Below, in pieces: positions 47,785-58,778 of a stretch of DNA of 64,000 nucleotides; the first letter of the stretch is position 1; every line of letters begins with the position of its first letter. Location: contig NZ_CP141048.1 in NCBI RefSeq assembly GCF_034627025.1, forward strand, positions 62,001 through 126,000, in the 5' to 3' direction. Made by a program: the position numbers and the translations under genes. The notes under the pieces are model-generated. The model made no database searches. It worked only from the letters and a program-made list of their open reading frames with translations, and was not told where the DNA came from. The DNA comes from Microvirga lotononidis (lineage in GTDB: Bacteria; Pseudomonadota; Alphaproteobacteria; Rhizobiales; Beijerinckiaceae).

Positions 47785-47895
47785 CGATCTCCTCCTCTGT
47801 CTCAACACGGCCGAAAGGCCGGATGAGACACCCGATGCTGCGCGCCATGCGCGGCGAAAGTGCGACAGGGAGGAGGACCGAACGGGTTATGTAGG

Positions 47896-49203
47896 CTACT
47901 CTTCAGGCGCCTCGACGATGGGATCGTAGCGGCTCGTATCGAGGCCCAGGAGATTGAAGCTCTGCTGCATGTGCGGCGGAAGCGGAGCGGTGACGTCGAT
48001 GGGCTTTCCGGTCCTCGGATGGGCAATGACGATGCGGCGCGCCAGGAGGTGCAGCTTGTTCTGGATGCCGCCGGGCAGCTCCCAGTTCTCGATGTCGAAA
48101 TATTTCGGATCGCCCACGATGGGATGGCCGATATGGGCCGTGTGGGCGCGCAGCTGATGCGTGCGCCCGGTGACCGGCTTCAGCGACAGCCAGGCGAGCT
48201 TCTGCGCCGACGTATCGACGACCGCGTAATAGGTCAGGGCGTGGCTCGCGCCCTCGTCCCCGTGCCGGGCCACGCGCATGCGGGAATCGCCTTCGTCGCC
48301 TTCCTTGGCCAGATAGGTCGAGACCCGGCCCTGTTTGACGCGCGGAACGCCGGCGACGAGCGCCCAGTAGATCTTGCGCGTGGTGCGGGCGCGGAAGGAC
48401 TTGGCCATGGTGGACGCGGCGAAGCGCGTCTTGGCGATGACGAGGCAGCCGGCCGTGTCCTTGTCGAGACGGTGGACGAGGCGCGGCTTCTGCCCCTCGT
48501 CGTCCTTGAGCGACTCGAGCAGGCCGTCCACATGCCGCTTGGTGCCCGATCCGCCCTGGACGGCGAGGCCCATCGGCTTGTTGATGATGAGGACGTCCTT
48601 GTCCTCGTAGAGCGTGATCGATTTCAGGAAATCGCGGTCGTCCTGGTCCTTGGCCGCGTTGCGGGAGACCGGACGCGGCTGATCGAGCTTCAGGGGCGGC
48701 ACGCGGACCTTCTGGCCGGCCAGGAGCCGGTCGTTCGGCTGCGCCCGCTTGCCGTCGATGCGCAGTTCCCCTTTGCGGACGATGCGCTGGATATGCGTGA
48801 AGGCGAGCTGCGGGAACCGGGCCACCAGGAAGCGATCGACGCGCATGTCGGCCTCGTCGGGCTCGACCACCAGGGTCTGCACGCCCGTCGCCAGGACCTC
48901 CTGAGCCTCCGCCCGGGCCTGCGCCCGTGTCGGCCCGCGCGGAGCCTCGACGGCCGCGGGCCGCGCCTGCTTCGGCCGGACAGCGGCCGGTTTCTCGCGC
49001 AGGGCCGTTGCCGTCCGCGTCTTGCCGGCAGCCGATTTCAAGCCGCCCGGCTTCGCCGCCGAAGACTTGAGCGACGAAGACTTCAGCGACGAAGATTTGG
49101 ATGACGACTTGCGGGCCGGTCTGTCGTCACGCGAGCGAAAGTCCTGCCGGGCCCCGGAGCGCCCGCCACGACCGTTATTCTGTCCTGAACCGCTTTTTCT
49201 CAT
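47896..49203 (-). CDS. RluA-family 23S rRNA pseudouridine synthase (RluC-like)
   Basis: A 435-residue pseudouridine synthase. The N-terminal 120 residues are a basic, Ser/Lys/Arg-rich disordered region with repeated KSSSLKSSS units. Then comes an S4 RNA-binding domain (MRVDRFLVARFPQLAFTHIQRIVRKGEL), and the catalytic domain has its aspartate in LVHRLDKDTAGCLVIAK. The start at 49203 follows the usual MRKSGSGQNNGRGGR; the frame is open 24 codons upstream. RluC modifies 23S rRNA at three uridines, and this is its most likely role. The long tail is common in this order. Confidence 0.88.
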   Translation of the reverse strand: MRKSGSGQNNGRGGRSGARQDFRSRDDRPARKSSSKSSSLKSSSLKSSAAKPGGLKSAAGKTRTATALREKPAAVRPKQARPAAVEAPRGPTRAQARAEAQEVLATGVQTLVVEPDEADMRVDRFLVARFPQLAFTHIQRIVRKGELRIDGKRAQPNDRLLAGQKVRVPPLKLDQPRPVSRNAAKDQDDRDFLKSITLYEDKDVLIINKPMGLAVQGGSGTKRHVDGLLESLKDDEGQKPRLVHRLDKDTAGCLVIAKTRFAASTMAKSFRARTTRKIYWALVAGVPRVKQGRVSTYLAKEGDEGDSRMRVARHGDEGASHALTYYAVVDTSAQKLAWLSLKPVTGRTHQLRAHTAHIGHPIVGDPKYFDIENWELPGGIQNKLHLLARRIVIAHPRTGKPIDVTAPLPPHMQQSFNLLGLDTSRYDPIVEAPEE

Positions 49204-49350
49204 GGGAATGTGGGTATCAGAGCGCCGCCGAAGCAGCAATCGAGGTTTGGAGCATCGAACGCAAAAGTGCGACACCGGCTATCCGTGAAAAGATGCGTCG
49301 AACCAAAAAGTTGAAGCACCGGACCTTAGTTCGGATTCACGTGCGATGCT

Positions 49351-49737
49351 CTAGGCCGCGATCGTCCGCACAAGGCCCAGGCCGGCCACCAGACCGGCGA
49401 TGGAGAGAAGAACCGACCCGACCACGTAGGTCGCCGCGATCCCGGCCTGCCCCCGTTCCCAGATCAGCACCGCATCGAGCGAGAAAGCCGAGAAGGTCGT
49501 GAAGCCGCCGAGGATCCCGGTGGTGAGGAAGAGCCGCAGGGGTTGGCTCCATCCCTCGCCTGCCTTGAAGGCGAGCCACCCGGCGATGGCTCCCATCAGG
49601 AACGAGCCGACCACGTTCACCGTCAGCGTCCCCCAGGGAAAAGCTGTCCCGCAGTAACGGGCGCAGCCGACATTCACTCCATGCCGGAGGGCGCCGCCAA
49701 TCCCGGCGCCGAGGAAGACGAGGAGATAGGATTTCAT
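49351..49737 (-). CDS. crcB: Fluoride channel CrcB/Fluc
   Basis: A 128-residue inner-membrane protein with four hydrophobic helices. Family motifs are GAGIGGALRHGVN (start of helix 1), TLTVNVVGSFLMGAI (Asn in the pore) and TTGILGGFTTFSAFSLDA, with the phenylalanine box that lines the pores. It forms dimers that export fluoride. It is placed 3 bases after rarA, so it is read from the upstream message and there is no room for a fluoride riboswitch of its own. Confidence 0.93.
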   Translation of the reverse strand: MKSYLLVFLGAGIGGALRHGVNVGCARYCGTAFPWGTLTVNVVGSFLMGAIAGWLAFKAGEGWSQPLRLFLTTGILGGFTTFSAFSLDAVLIWERGQAGIAATYVVGSVLLSIAGLVAGLGLVRTIAA

Positions 49738-49740
49738 GCG

Positions 49741-51063
49741 TTATTCCCCGTCGTCCTCGCGCCGCCGTTCCCGGCGCAGCCTCTCCCACCAGTCCAGCCG
49801 CTTCCGGATCTCCCGCTCGAAGCCGCGATCCACGGGGTCGTAGAAGTCCTGCCGGCCCAGCTTCTCGGGCCAGTAATCCTGCCCTGAGAAAGCGTCAGGC
49901 TCGTCGTGGTCATAAGCGTAGCTCTCGCCGTAGCCGATCTGCTTCATGAGCTTGGTCGGGGCGTTCAGGATCGTCTTGGGCGGCATGAGGGAGCCGTGCT
50001 CCTTCGCCACCCGGGTGGCGGCCTTGTAGGCCGTGTAGAGCGCGTTCGATTTCGGCGCGGTGGCGAGGTAGACGGCGGCCTGGGCGAGGGCTAGCTCGCC
50101 CTCGGGCGAGCCCAGGAAGTCGAAGGCGTCCTTGGCCGCGTTGGCGATGACCAGCGCCTGGGGATCGGCTAGCCCGATATCCTCCACGGCCATGCGCACG
50201 AGACGGCGGGCGATGAAGAGCCTGTCCTCGCCCGCATCGAGCATGCGGGTCAGGTAGTAGAGCGCCGCATCCGGGTCGGAGCCGCGGACGGTTTTGTGCA
50301 GGGCGGAGATGAGGTTGTAATGCCCCTCCTGCCCCTTGTCGTAGATCGGCGCGCGGCGCTGGATGATCTCCTGCAGCTGCTCCGCGTCGAAGACCTCGCC
50401 GGGTTTGGCCGAGCGCCAGACCTCCTCGGCCAGCGTCAGGGAGGCCCGTCCGTCCCCGTCCGCCATGCGCACGAGAGAAGCCCTCGCCTCCCCGTCGAGC
50501 GGCAGGCTTTTCCCCGTCACCTCCTCGGCGCGCGCCAGGATCCGCTCGATCGCCGCCTCGTCGAGAGACTTGAATAGCAGCACCCGGGCACGGGACAGAA
50601 GCGCCGCGTTCAGCTCGAAGGATGGGTTCTCCGTGGTGGCGCCGACGAGCGTGATGGTGCCGTCTTCCATGACGGGCAGGAAGGCATCGAGCTGAGCCCG
50701 GTTGAAGCGGTGAATCTCGTCGACGAAGAGCAGCGTGCCCTTGCCCGTGGACCGCCGATGACGGGCCGCCTCGAAGACCTTCTTGAGATCCGCAACGCCC
50801 GAGAAGATCGCCGAGATCTGCTCGAAATGAAGATCGGTCTCATGGGCGAGCAGGCGCGCCACCGTGGTCTTGCCGGTGCCGGGCGGGCCCCAGAAGATCA
50901 GGGACCCCAGGGTTTTGGACGCGATGAGCCGGGTCAGGATTCCGTCCTGCCCGACGAGGTGGTCCTGCCCGACCACCTCGGAGAGCTTTGTCGGACGCAT
51001 CCTGTCCGCCAGCGGACGAGGCGCGGATTGATCGAGGCCGGCGGATGAAAACAGGTCGCTCAT
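49741..51063 (-). CDS. rarA: Replication-associated recombination ATPase RarA
   Basis: A 440-residue AAA+ ATPase of the RarA/MgsA/WRNIP1 family. It begins MSDLFSSAGLDQSAPRPLADRMRPTKLSEVVGQDHLVG. Walker A is FWGPPGTGKTTVA near residue 59, Walker B is LLFVDEIHRFNR near residue 112, and VGATTENPSFELNAALLSRARV is the sensor region. The C-terminal helical tetramerisation domain has AVEDIGLADPQALVIANAA. It works at stalled forks with SSB. It is coupled to crcB. Confidence 0.93.
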   Translation of the reverse strand: MSDLFSSAGLDQSAPRPLADRMRPTKLSEVVGQDHLVGQDGILTRLIASKTLGSLIFWGPPGTGKTTVARLLAHETDLHFEQISAIFSGVADLKKVFEAARHRRSTGKGTLLFVDEIHRFNRAQLDAFLPVMEDGTITLVGATTENPSFELNAALLSRARVLLFKSLDEAAIERILARAEEVTGKSLPLDGEARASLVRMADGDGRASLTLAEEVWRSAKPGEVFDAEQLQEIIQRRAPIYDKGQEGHYNLISALHKTVRGSDPDAALYYLTRMLDAGEDRLFIARRLVRMAVEDIGLADPQALVIANAAKDAFDFLGSPEGELALAQAAVYLATAPKSNALYTAYKAATRVAKEHGSLMPPKTILNAPTKLMKQIGYGESYAYDHDEPDAFSGQDYWPEKLGRQDFYDPVDRGFEREIRKRLDWWERLRRERRREDDGE

Positions 51064-51127
51064 GATGCGTCAGGGACTAAGAGGAACAGCCCGCCATCCA
51101 TACCCGATCTGGAGCCTGCCGTCCCGT

Positions 51128-52534
<1,407 letters not shown>

Positions 52535-52621
52535 AACCGGCGAATCCTTCATTCAACGACATGTCTCGATAAAGCGCGGAGCCCGAAATAACAAGATCCG
52601 CATGGTTGCGCGGACCGTTCC

Positions 52622-52652
52622 AAACAAAAAGGGCGGCCCGAAGACCGCCCTT
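52622..52652 (-). terminator. Rho-independent terminator of the ribosomal alpha operon
   Basis: An 8-bp stem (52629-52636 with 52645-52652, 8-base loop) is followed on the minus strand by TTTTTGTTTG. It lies 24 bases after the rplQ stop and ends the rpsM-rpsK-rpoA-rplQ message. Confidence 0.88.
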
Positions 52653-52676
52653 GATGAAATCGTTGAAACCGGGATC

Positions 52677-53099
52677 TTACTCGGCGGCTTCGACCAGCTC
52701 GTCCTTCTGGGTCGGGCCCGAATCCTGGCCGCGCGCATCAACGTCGCGGTCCACGAACTCGATCACGGCCAGAGGGGCGTTGTCGCCGTAGCGGAAGCCG
52801 GCCTTCAGAACGCGGGTGTAGCCGCCGTTGCGGTCCTGGTAGCGCTTGCCCAGAACGTCGAACAGCTTCTTGACCATGGCCTCGTCGCGCAGCTTCGACA
52901 TGGCGAGACGACGGGCGTGCAGATCGCCGCGCTTGCCGAGCGTGATCAGCTTCTCGACGACGGGACGCAGGTCCTTCGCCTTCGGCAGGGTCGTGACGAT
53001 CTGCTCGTGCTTGATCAGCGCAGCCGCCATATTGGCGAACATGGCCTTGCGGTGTTCGGTCGTGCGGTTGAAGCGACGACCACGGAATCCGTGACGCAT
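52677..53099 (-). CDS. rplQ: 50S ribosomal protein L17
   Basis: A 140-residue L17. The conserved start [54 protein letters not shown] is complete. A C-terminal acidic tail (about 20 residues, [19 protein letters not shown]) extends past the shorter Escherichia protein. AAGGAGAAAGCC precedes the ATG. It is the last gene of the alpha operon. Confidence 0.97.
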   Translation of the reverse strand: MRHGFRGRRFNRTTEHRKAMFANMAAALIKHEQIVTTLPKAKDLRPVVEKLITLGKRGDLHARRLAMSKLRDEAMVKKLFDVLGKRYQDRNGGYTRVLKAGFRYGDNAPLAVIEFVDRDVDARGQDSGPTQKDELVEAAE

Positions 53100-53223
53100 T
53101 GGCTTTCTCCTTGATCTTACGGCCGCCGTGCCAAGGAACGGCCGTCTCTCTTATGATCCCCGCCCTTGAGGACGAGGGGCAGATGTGAAGCCGCCCTTCG
53201 GGTGAAAGGCGGCTTCAAAACAC

Positions 53224-54240
53224 TCAGTAATGCTCTTCGAAGCGCTTCGCGAGGTCTTCGATGTTCTCCGGCGGCCAGCCCGGCACGTCCATGCCGAGGT
53301 GAAGGCCCATGCCGGCCAGAACTTCCTTGATCTCGTTGAGCGACTTGCGGCCGAAGTTCGGGGTGCGGAGCATTTCCGCCTCGGACTTCTGGATGAGGTC
53401 GCCGATATAGACGATGTTGTCGTTCTTCAGGCAGTTGGCCGAACGGACCGACAGCTCCAGCTCGTCCACCTTCTTGAGGAGCGCCGGGTTGAACGGCAGC
53501 TGCGGTGCGGCAGCGGCAGCCTCTTCCTTGCGCGGCTCTTCGAAGTTGACGAAGACCTGGAGCTGGTCCTGCAGGATGCGAGCGGCATAGGCCACGGCAT
53601 CCTCAGGCGTCACGGCGCCGTTGGTCTCGACCGTCATGATCAGCTTGTCGTAGTCGAGAATCTGGCCCTCGCGGGTGTTCTCGATACGATAGGAAACCTT
53701 CTTGACCGGGCTGTAGAGCGAGTCGACCGGGATGAGGCCGATGGGAGCGTCCTCGGTGCGGTTGCGCTCGGCCGGAACATAGCCCTTGCCCGTGTCGACC
53801 GTGAACTCCATGCGGATCTCGGCGCCCTCGTCGAGGGTGCAGAGCACGAGTTCGGGGTTCAGGATCTGCACGTCGCCGACCGTGTTGATGTCGCCGGCCG
53901 TGACGGCGCCGGGGCCCGTCTTACGGAGGGTCATGCGCTTGGCGCCTTCGCCCTGCATCTTGATGGCGATCGTCTTCACGTTGAGGACGATGTCGGTCAC
54001 GTCCTCGCGGACGCCCGGGATGGACGAGAACTCGTGCAGCACGCCGTCGATATGGATCGCCGTCACCGCCGCGCCCTGGAGCGACGACAGGAGGACCCGG
54101 CGCAGCGAGTTGCCGAGCGTCGTGCCGAAGCCACGCTCGAGCGGCTCCGCCACGACCGTCGCGATGCGCTTCGGATCGTCGCCGGGGGCCACTTCGAGCT
54201 TGTTCGGCTTAATCAGCTCTTGCCAGTTCTTTTGGATCAC
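53224..54240 (-). CDS. rpoA: RNA polymerase alpha subunit
   Basis: A 338-residue alpha subunit. The N-terminal dimerisation domain includes [19 protein letters not shown] near residue 40. The C-terminal domain from about residue 258 has [44 protein letters not shown], which contacts UP elements and activators. The start is probably a GTG at 54240, giving [14 protein letters not shown] as in relatives: GAGG lies 7 bases before it. A GTG at 54246 is too close to that site. It is transcribed between rpsK and rplQ. Confidence 0.96.
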   Translation of the reverse strand: MIQKNWQELIKPNKLEVAPGDDPKRIATVVAEPLERGFGTTLGNSLRRVLLSSLQGAAVTAIHIDGVLHEFSSIPGVREDVTDIVLNVKTIAIKMQGEGAKRMTLRKTGPGAVTAGDINTVGDVQILNPELVLCTLDEGAEIRMEFTVDTGKGYVPAERNRTEDAPIGLIPVDSLYSPVKKVSYRIENTREGQILDYDKLIMTVETNGAVTPEDAVAYAARILQDQLQVFVNFEEPRKEEAAAAAPQLPFNPALLKKVDELELSVRSANCLKNDNIVYIGDLIQKSEAEMLRTPNFGRKSLNEIKEVLAGMGLHLGMDVPGWPPENIEDLAKRFEEHY

Positions 54241-54335
54241 AACCACACCTCATGAGGTACGGCTTGAAGGGAGGCTTTCGGCCAACCCTTTAAACCGAAA
54301 CGCGCGTGGGTTTTGGACCCACGCGCCGGATAACC

Positions 54336-54725
54336 TTAGACGCGGCGACGCTTGCGCGGGCGGCAGCCGTTGTGCGGGATCGGCGTGACGTCACGGATCG
54401 ACGTGACGGTGAAGCCGGCCGACTGCAGGGCGCGCAGGGCGGACTCACGGCCGGAGCCGGGACCCGACACCTCGACCTCGAGGGTGCGCATGCCGTGCTC
54501 GGCAGCCTTGCGGGCAGCATCTTCAGCGGCGATCTGCGCCGCGTACGGGGTCGACTTACGCGAACCCTTGAAACCCATGGCACCGGCCGAGGACCAGGAG
54601 ATCGTATTGCCCTGGGCGTCGGTGATGGTGATCATGGTGTTGTTGAACGAGGCGTTCACATGCGCCACGCCGGAAACGATGTTCTTGCGTTCGCGGCGGC
54701 GGACGCGGGTAGCTTCTTTAGCCAT
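54336..54725 (-). CDS. rpsK: 30S ribosomal protein S11
   Basis: A 129-residue S11. [45 protein letters not shown] and the C-terminal [21 protein letters not shown] are highly conserved. It binds the platform of the small subunit next to the 3' end of 16S rRNA. It lies 78 bases after rpsM and 95 before rpoA. Confidence 0.97.
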   Translation of the reverse strand: MAKEATRVRRRERKNIVSGVAHVNASFNNTMITITDAQGNTISWSSAGAMGFKGSRKSTPYAAQIAAEDAARKAAEHGMRTLEVEVSGPGSGRESALRALQSAGFTVTSIRDVTPIPHNGCRPRKRRRV

Positions 54726-54803
54726 TCCAAAGATCCTTCAAGCGCGCCCGTCGTTCCAGGCGCTCGGGAGAAAAGGCCGCCCGCCCGGGGCGGCCGATCA
54801 AAA

Positions 54804-55172
54804 TTACTTTTTCTTGCCGGCGATCGGCTTCGCCTTGCCCTTGCGGGTGCGGGCGTTCGTGTGGGTACGCTGACCGCGGGTCGGAAGGCTGCGGCGGTGC
54901 CGCAGGCCACGATAGGCGGCGAGATCCATCAGGCGCTTGATGTTCATGGACACTTCGCGGCGCAGATCACCTTCGACGATGTAGTCGCGGTCGATCGTCT
55001 CGCGGATGGCCAGAACCTCGGCGTCGGTCAGCTGGTTCACGCGGCGCTCGGCCGGGATGTTGACCTTCTCGATGATCTCCTGGGCCTTCTTGGGCCCAAT
55101 ACCGTGGATGTACTGAAGCGCGATCACAACGCGCTTGGCGGTCGGGATGTTGACGCCAGCTATACGGGCCAT
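54804..55172 (-). CDS. rpsM: 30S ribosomal protein S13
   Basis: A 122-residue S13, beginning [33 protein letters not shown] and ending in the basic tail [21 protein letters not shown] that reaches the P-site tRNA. It is the first gene of the rpsM-rpsK-rpoA-rplQ unit here, with a strong promoter-like pair 152-181 bases upstream and a foreign-looking plus-strand gene between it and adk. Confidence 0.97.
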   Translation of the reverse strand: MARIAGVNIPTAKRVVIALQYIHGIGPKKAQEIIEKVNIPAERRVNQLTDAEVLAIRETIDRDYIVEGDLRREVSMNIKRLMDLAAYRGLRHRRSLPTRGQRTHTNARTRKGKAKPIAGKKK

Positions 55173-55527
55173 CGTCCGTCTCCATGTATGAAGCGAATGC
55201 TTCGGGTTTTGGTTATCGCGCGTCCGGTGGAGGCCGGCCCCTGCGCGGGCTTATGCAAAACAAAACGACCCGAGTGACTTCTCCCGAAGCCCTCCGAGCC
55301 GAGCTCATCTTTTGCAAGTGGAGGCACATAGCTGGTTTTCGGCGCTGCGTCAACACCGTTGAGTGACCACGCCCATCTGCTTTTCCCTGTCCTGCGACTT
55401 CATGTCGAGCCTCGACTGAGCCCTCAAGCGTCCGGCTGCCCCCGGCCCTTGATTCGCAGAGAAAGTTGTTGCAACTCTATAGCAACGGGCCGACGATCGT
55501 CCCGACTGCTGGACGTTCGGTGTCCCA
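55173..55527. other. Intergenic region between rpsM and the plus-strand gene
   Basis: These 355 bases hold the probable rpsM promoter (55325-55353, minus). Nearer the plus-strand gene are TTGCAACTCTATAGCAAC around 55469-55486, a small inverted repeat with a CTATAG box that could be part of that gene's promoter. No gene is supported. Confidence 0.45.
55325..55353 (-). promoter_or_regulatory. Probable sigma-70 promoter of rpsM-rpsK-rpoA-rplQ
   Basis: On the minus strand TTGACG (complement of 55348-55353) is followed after exactly 17 bases by TATGTG (complement of 55325-55330). The -35 is a 5/6 match. The leader to rpsM would be about 145 bases. Confidence 0.6.
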
Positions 55528-55872
55528 ATGATCATTGCAGAGCGTGAACTCGACTATGTCTCTCAATCCGGGAAGACCATTCCCGTGCCCGTCAGGCTCT
55601 ATGCCCCAGAAGGAAGCGGCAAGCACTGGTCTTGCCGCTTTACTATTGCCTGGCCAGATGAAGTGGAAAAAAGCACGACTTACGGCGTTGATCAGTTCCA
55701 GGCGATCATCCTGACACTTCAGATGATTGGCTCCCGGCTCTATCTCAGTGATCATCACCAGTCCGGCAACTTGTACTTCGAATTGCCAGGATCCGGTTAC
55801 GGTTTTCCCGTGCCCAAGATCATGCGGGATGTGCTGATCGGAGATGACAAAAGGTTCGACGGAGAAGGATGA
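55528..55872 (+). CDS. Small gene of unknown function inside the ribosomal cluster
   Basis: A 114-residue soluble protein with no recognised family; it recalls DUF6968-like proteins, but only weakly. The sequence starts MIIAERELDYVSQSGKTIPVPVRLYAPEGSGKHWSCRFTI and has alternating strand/turn patterns, then TYGVDQFQAIILTLQMIGSRLYLS, a helix, and a C-terminal GSGYGFPVPK. G/C is lower than in the ribosomal genes (29 of 60 bases in 55621-55680). It is antisense to the cluster, between rpsM and adk, and ends 27 bases from the adk stop. Transfer from elsewhere is likely. Confidence 0.7.
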   Translation: MIIAERELDYVSQSGKTIPVPVRLYAPEGSGKHWSCRFTIAWPDEVEKSTTYGVDQFQAIILTLQMIGSRLYLSDHHQSGNLYFELPGSGYGFPVPKIMRDVLIGDDKRFDGEG

Positions 55873-55899
55873 GGAGCAGCCAGGCTGCCCCGTCCTCCA

Positions 55900-56481
55900 T
55901 TATCGCCCGAGAATGCCCTTGATCGCCCCGGTCACCTCGTCGATTGGCTGCATGCCATCGACGGTCTTCAGCATGCCCTTGCTTGCGTAATAGGCTGAAA
56001 GCGGAGCCGTCTGGTTTCGGTAGGCTTCGAGCCGGGTCTTGAAGACCTCCGGGTTGTCGTCCTTGCGGACCGGCTCCCCGCGGGCTTCGGTTTCCGCAGC
56101 GCGCTTGACGATCCGGTCGACCAGCTCGGCTTCGTTCACCTTGAACTCGATGACGGAATCGAGCTTGAGGCCCTTCTCGGCCAGCATGGCGTCGAAGGCT
56201 TCGGCCTGGGCCACGGTCCGAGGGAAGCCGTCGAGGATGAAGCCGTTCTTGGCGTCGGCCTCTTCGATCCGGTCGGCGATGATGCCGACCACGATATCGT
56301 CGGACACCAGGTCGCCCCGGTCCATGACGGCCTTCGCCTTCAGGCCGACCGGCGTGCCGGCCGCCACGGCTGCGCGGAGCATGTCGCCCGTCGACAGCTG
56401 CGGAATCCCCAGCCTCTCGACCAGACGCACAGCCTGAGTGCCTTTTCCGGCCCCCGGCGGCCCCAGCAGAATCATCCTCAT
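55900..56481 (-). CDS. adk: Adenylate kinase, short form
   Basis: A 193-residue adenylate kinase interconverting ATP + AMP and two ADP. The P-loop is [13 protein letters not shown] (residues 4-16), the AMP site is [13 protein letters not shown], and [10 protein letters not shown] lies near residue 85. The protein is the short type that lacks the large zinc-type LID insert, as in other alphaproteobacteria. It follows secY by 149 bases, the conserved spc-operon end. Confidence 0.96.
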   Translation of the reverse strand: MRMILLGPPGAGKGTQAVRLVERLGIPQLSTGDMLRAAVAAGTPVGLKAKAVMDRGDLVSDDIVVGIIADRIEEADAKNGFILDGFPRTVAQAEAFDAMLAEKGLKLDSVIEFKVNEAELVDRIVKRAAETEARGEPVRKDDNPEVFKTRLEAYRNQTAPLSAYYASKGMLKTVDGMQPIDEVTGAIKGILGR

Positions 56482-56630
56482 CGACGCCCCCCCTCACTCC
56501 GTCGAGTGTCCCCGCCTTCTGGCGGGATCGTCAAATTCCGGAGCCGCTCTCCTTGTGGAAACCGGCTCCCCCTTGCCAGTCACATCTTGATTGACGGCGA
56601 ACCGGCCCCCCGGATTCGCCGGAGAACGCC

Positions 56631-57968
56631 TTATCGCCTGCGGGCGCCCTTGAGCTTCGCCTTCTTGACGAGGCCCTCGTACTGGTGCGCCAGAAGATGG
56701 CCATGCACCTGGGCGACCGTGTCCATGGTAACAGACACCACGATCAGAAGCGAAGTGCCGCCAAAGTAGAATGGCAGAGCCGCATAAGACACCAGCAGTT
56801 CGGGAATCAGGCAGATGATCACCAGATAGGCGGCGCCCAGCACCGTGATGCGGGTCAGCACCTGGTCGATGAAATCCGCCGTGCGCTCGCCGGGGCGGAT
56901 GCCCGGGATGAAGCCGCCCTGCTTCTTCAGATTGTCCGCCGTCTCCGTGGGATTGAACACGATGGCCGTGTAGAAGAAGGCAAAGAACACGATCAGTGCC
57001 GCATAAAGGAACATGTAGGCCGGACGCCCGTGTCCCAGATACGCCGTGAGCATCGAAATGACGCCCGTGCCGTCGGTGCTGGTCTGGAAGCTGGCGATCG
57101 TCGCCGGCAGCAGGAGCAGCGACGAGGCGAAGATCGGCGGGATCACGCCCGAGGTGTTCAGCTTGAGCGGCAGGAACGACGTCTGACCTTCATAGATCCG
57201 GTTGCCCACCTGGCGCTTCGGATAATTGATCAGCAGACGGCGCTGAGCGCGCTCCATGAACACGACGAAGTAGATGATGGCCACCGCCATCACGATCACG
57301 CCGAGGATCAGGCCCGTCGAGATCGCGCCCTGACGGCCGAGCTCAAGCGTCCCCGCGATGGCGTTCGGCAGGTTCGCCACGATGCCGGCGAAGATGATCA
57401 GGGACGTGCCGTTGCCGATGCCCCGCGACGTGATCTGCTCGCCCAGCCACATGAGGAACATGGTGCCGCCCGTCAGCGTGATTACGGTCGAGATCAGGAA
57501 GAACGGCCCCGGAGACTGCACGATCGTACCCGAGCTCTGCAGGCCGACCGCGATGCCCCACGACTGGAACACAGCCAGGAACACTGTCAGATAGCGGGTG
57601 TACTGGTTCAGGATCTTGCGGCCCGCCTCCCCTTCCTTCTTCAGCGCCTCGAGCGAGGGCAGAACGGAAGTGAGGAGCTGGACGATGATCGATGCCGAGA
57701 TGTACGGCATGATGTTCAGGGCGAAGATGGCCATGCGCTCCACGGCGCCGCCCGAGAACATGTTGAAGAGGCCGAGCACGCCCCCGCTGGCGCTCTGGAA
57801 GCTCTGCCGGAGAGCCTCCGGATCGATGCCGGGCAGCGGGATGTAGGTGCCGAGGCGGTAGATGATGAGAGCGCCCAAGGTGAACCAGATGCGCTTCTTC
57901 AGCTCATCGGCCTTGGCAATGGCGCCGAAATTGATGTTTGCCGCAAGTTGCTCGGCTGCTGAGGCCAT
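56631..57968 (-). CDS. secY: Preprotein translocase subunit SecY
   Basis: A 445-residue ten-helix channel protein of the Sec translocon, with SecE and SecG. It begins MASAAEQLAANINFGAIAKADELKKRIWFTLGALIIYRLGTYIPLPGIDP. Helix motifs GGAVERMAIFALNIMPYISASIIVQLL (helix 2b) and YPKRQVGNRIYEGQTSFLPLKLNTSGVIPPIFASSLLLLP (cytoplasmic loop and helix 7 region) are conserved. It exports unfolded proteins and inserts membrane proteins. It sits downstream of rplO. Confidence 0.97.
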   Translation of the reverse strand: MASAAEQLAANINFGAIAKADELKKRIWFTLGALIIYRLGTYIPLPGIDPEALRQSFQSASGGVLGLFNMFSGGAVERMAIFALNIMPYISASIIVQLLTSVLPSLEALKKEGEAGRKILNQYTRYLTVFLAVFQSWGIAVGLQSSGTIVQSPGPFFLISTVITLTGGTMFLMWLGEQITSRGIGNGTSLIIFAGIVANLPNAIAGTLELGRQGAISTGLILGVIVMAVAIIYFVVFMERAQRRLLINYPKRQVGNRIYEGQTSFLPLKLNTSGVIPPIFASSLLLLPATIASFQTSTDGTGVISMLTAYLGHGRPAYMFLYAALIVFFAFFYTAIVFNPTETADNLKKQGGFIPGIRPGERTADFIDQVLTRITVLGAAYLVIICLIPELLVSYAALPFYFGGTSLLIVVSVTMDTVAQVHGHLLAHQYEGLVKKAKLKGARRR

Positions 57969-58073
57969 AGTGGTGTCCCCGAAATACCTGATACGTGACG
58001 GTCATCACGCAAACGGCGGCCACGCGATCAGACGCGGGCCGCCGCTTGGATCTTAGTCAATGTGGGCGCTGGC

Positions 58074-58547
58074 TCACGCCTGCGCAACGGCACCCAGAAG
58101 GGTGACCGAGCCACCAGCCTTCTCGATCGCTTCGACGGCCGACTTGGACGCGCCATGGACCTGGAAGGAAAGCTTCGTCTTGAGCTCGCCGACGCCGAGG
58201 ATCTTCACGCCGTCGCGGGGCTTGGACACCACACCGGCGGCGACCAGCGACTCGACGGTCACGGCAGCGGCCTTGTCCAGCTTGCCGGCCTCGATGGCCT
58301 GCTGGATGCGGCCGACGTTGACCTCGTTCAGCTCGATCGCGTTCGGCTTGTTGAAGCCGCGCTTCGGCAGACGACGGTGCAGAGGCATCTGACCGCCTTC
58401 GAAGCCTTTGATCGCCACGCCGGTACGGGACTTCTGTCCCTTTACGCCGCGACCACCGGTCTTGCCCTTGCCGGAGCCGATACCACGGCCGACACGCATG
58501 CGGTTCTTGGTGGAACCTTCGTTGTCACGAATTTCGTTGAGTTTCAT
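58074..58547 (-). CDS. rplO: 50S ribosomal protein L15
   Basis: A 157-residue L15 starting [65 protein letters not shown], with the Gly/Arg/Lys-rich N-terminal arm that threads into 23S rRNA. The frame is open nine codons upstream (over the end of rpmD), but the ATG at 58547, behind GAGGAGAGCGTC, is standard. Confidence 0.97.
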   Translation of the reverse strand: MKLNEIRDNEGSTKNRMRVGRGIGSGKGKTGGRGVKGQKSRTGVAIKGFEGGQMPLHRRLPKRGFNKPNAIELNEVNVGRIQQAIEAGKLDKAAAVTVESLVAAGVVSKPRDGVKILGVGELKTKLSFQVHGASKSAVEAIEKAGGSVTLLGAVAQA

Positions 58548-58557
58548 GACGCTCTCC

Positions 58558-58764
58558 TCACTGCCCGTCGACAACGCGCACGAGGTGCTTGACCTTCTCG
58601 ATCATGCCGCGCACAGCCGGCGTGTCTTCCAAGGTCGAGGTACGGTGAAGCTTGTTGAGCTTGAGGCCGATCAGCGTCTGGCGCTGCTTGGCTTCGCGGC
58701 GGATCGGCGAGCCGATCTGCTCAACGGTGACGGTCTTCCCAGCGGAAGCAGGATTCTTTGCCAT
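58558..58764 (-). CDS. rpmD: 50S ribosomal protein L30
   Basis: A 68-residue L30: [64 protein letters not shown]. The start at 58764 gives the usual N-terminus; an ATG two codons upstream (MTMAKNP) is also in frame. It sits between rpsE and rplO. Confidence 0.97.
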   Translation of the reverse strand: MAKNPASAGKTVTVEQIGSPIRREAKQRQTLIGLKLNKLHRTSTLEDTPAVRGMIEKVKHLVRVVDGQ

Positions 58765-58778
58765 CGTCAAAGCCTCCC

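Noticed and set aside
53230..54255. 341-codon plus-strand frame antisense to rpoA
   Set aside because: It mirrors rpoA codon for codon and has no recognisable domain.
55477..55758. 93-codon minus-strand frame opposite the unknown gene in the ribosomal cluster
   Set aside because: The plus-strand frame in the same place has better amino-acid composition and a complete globular-looking sequence. The minus frame lacks a ribosome-binding site.
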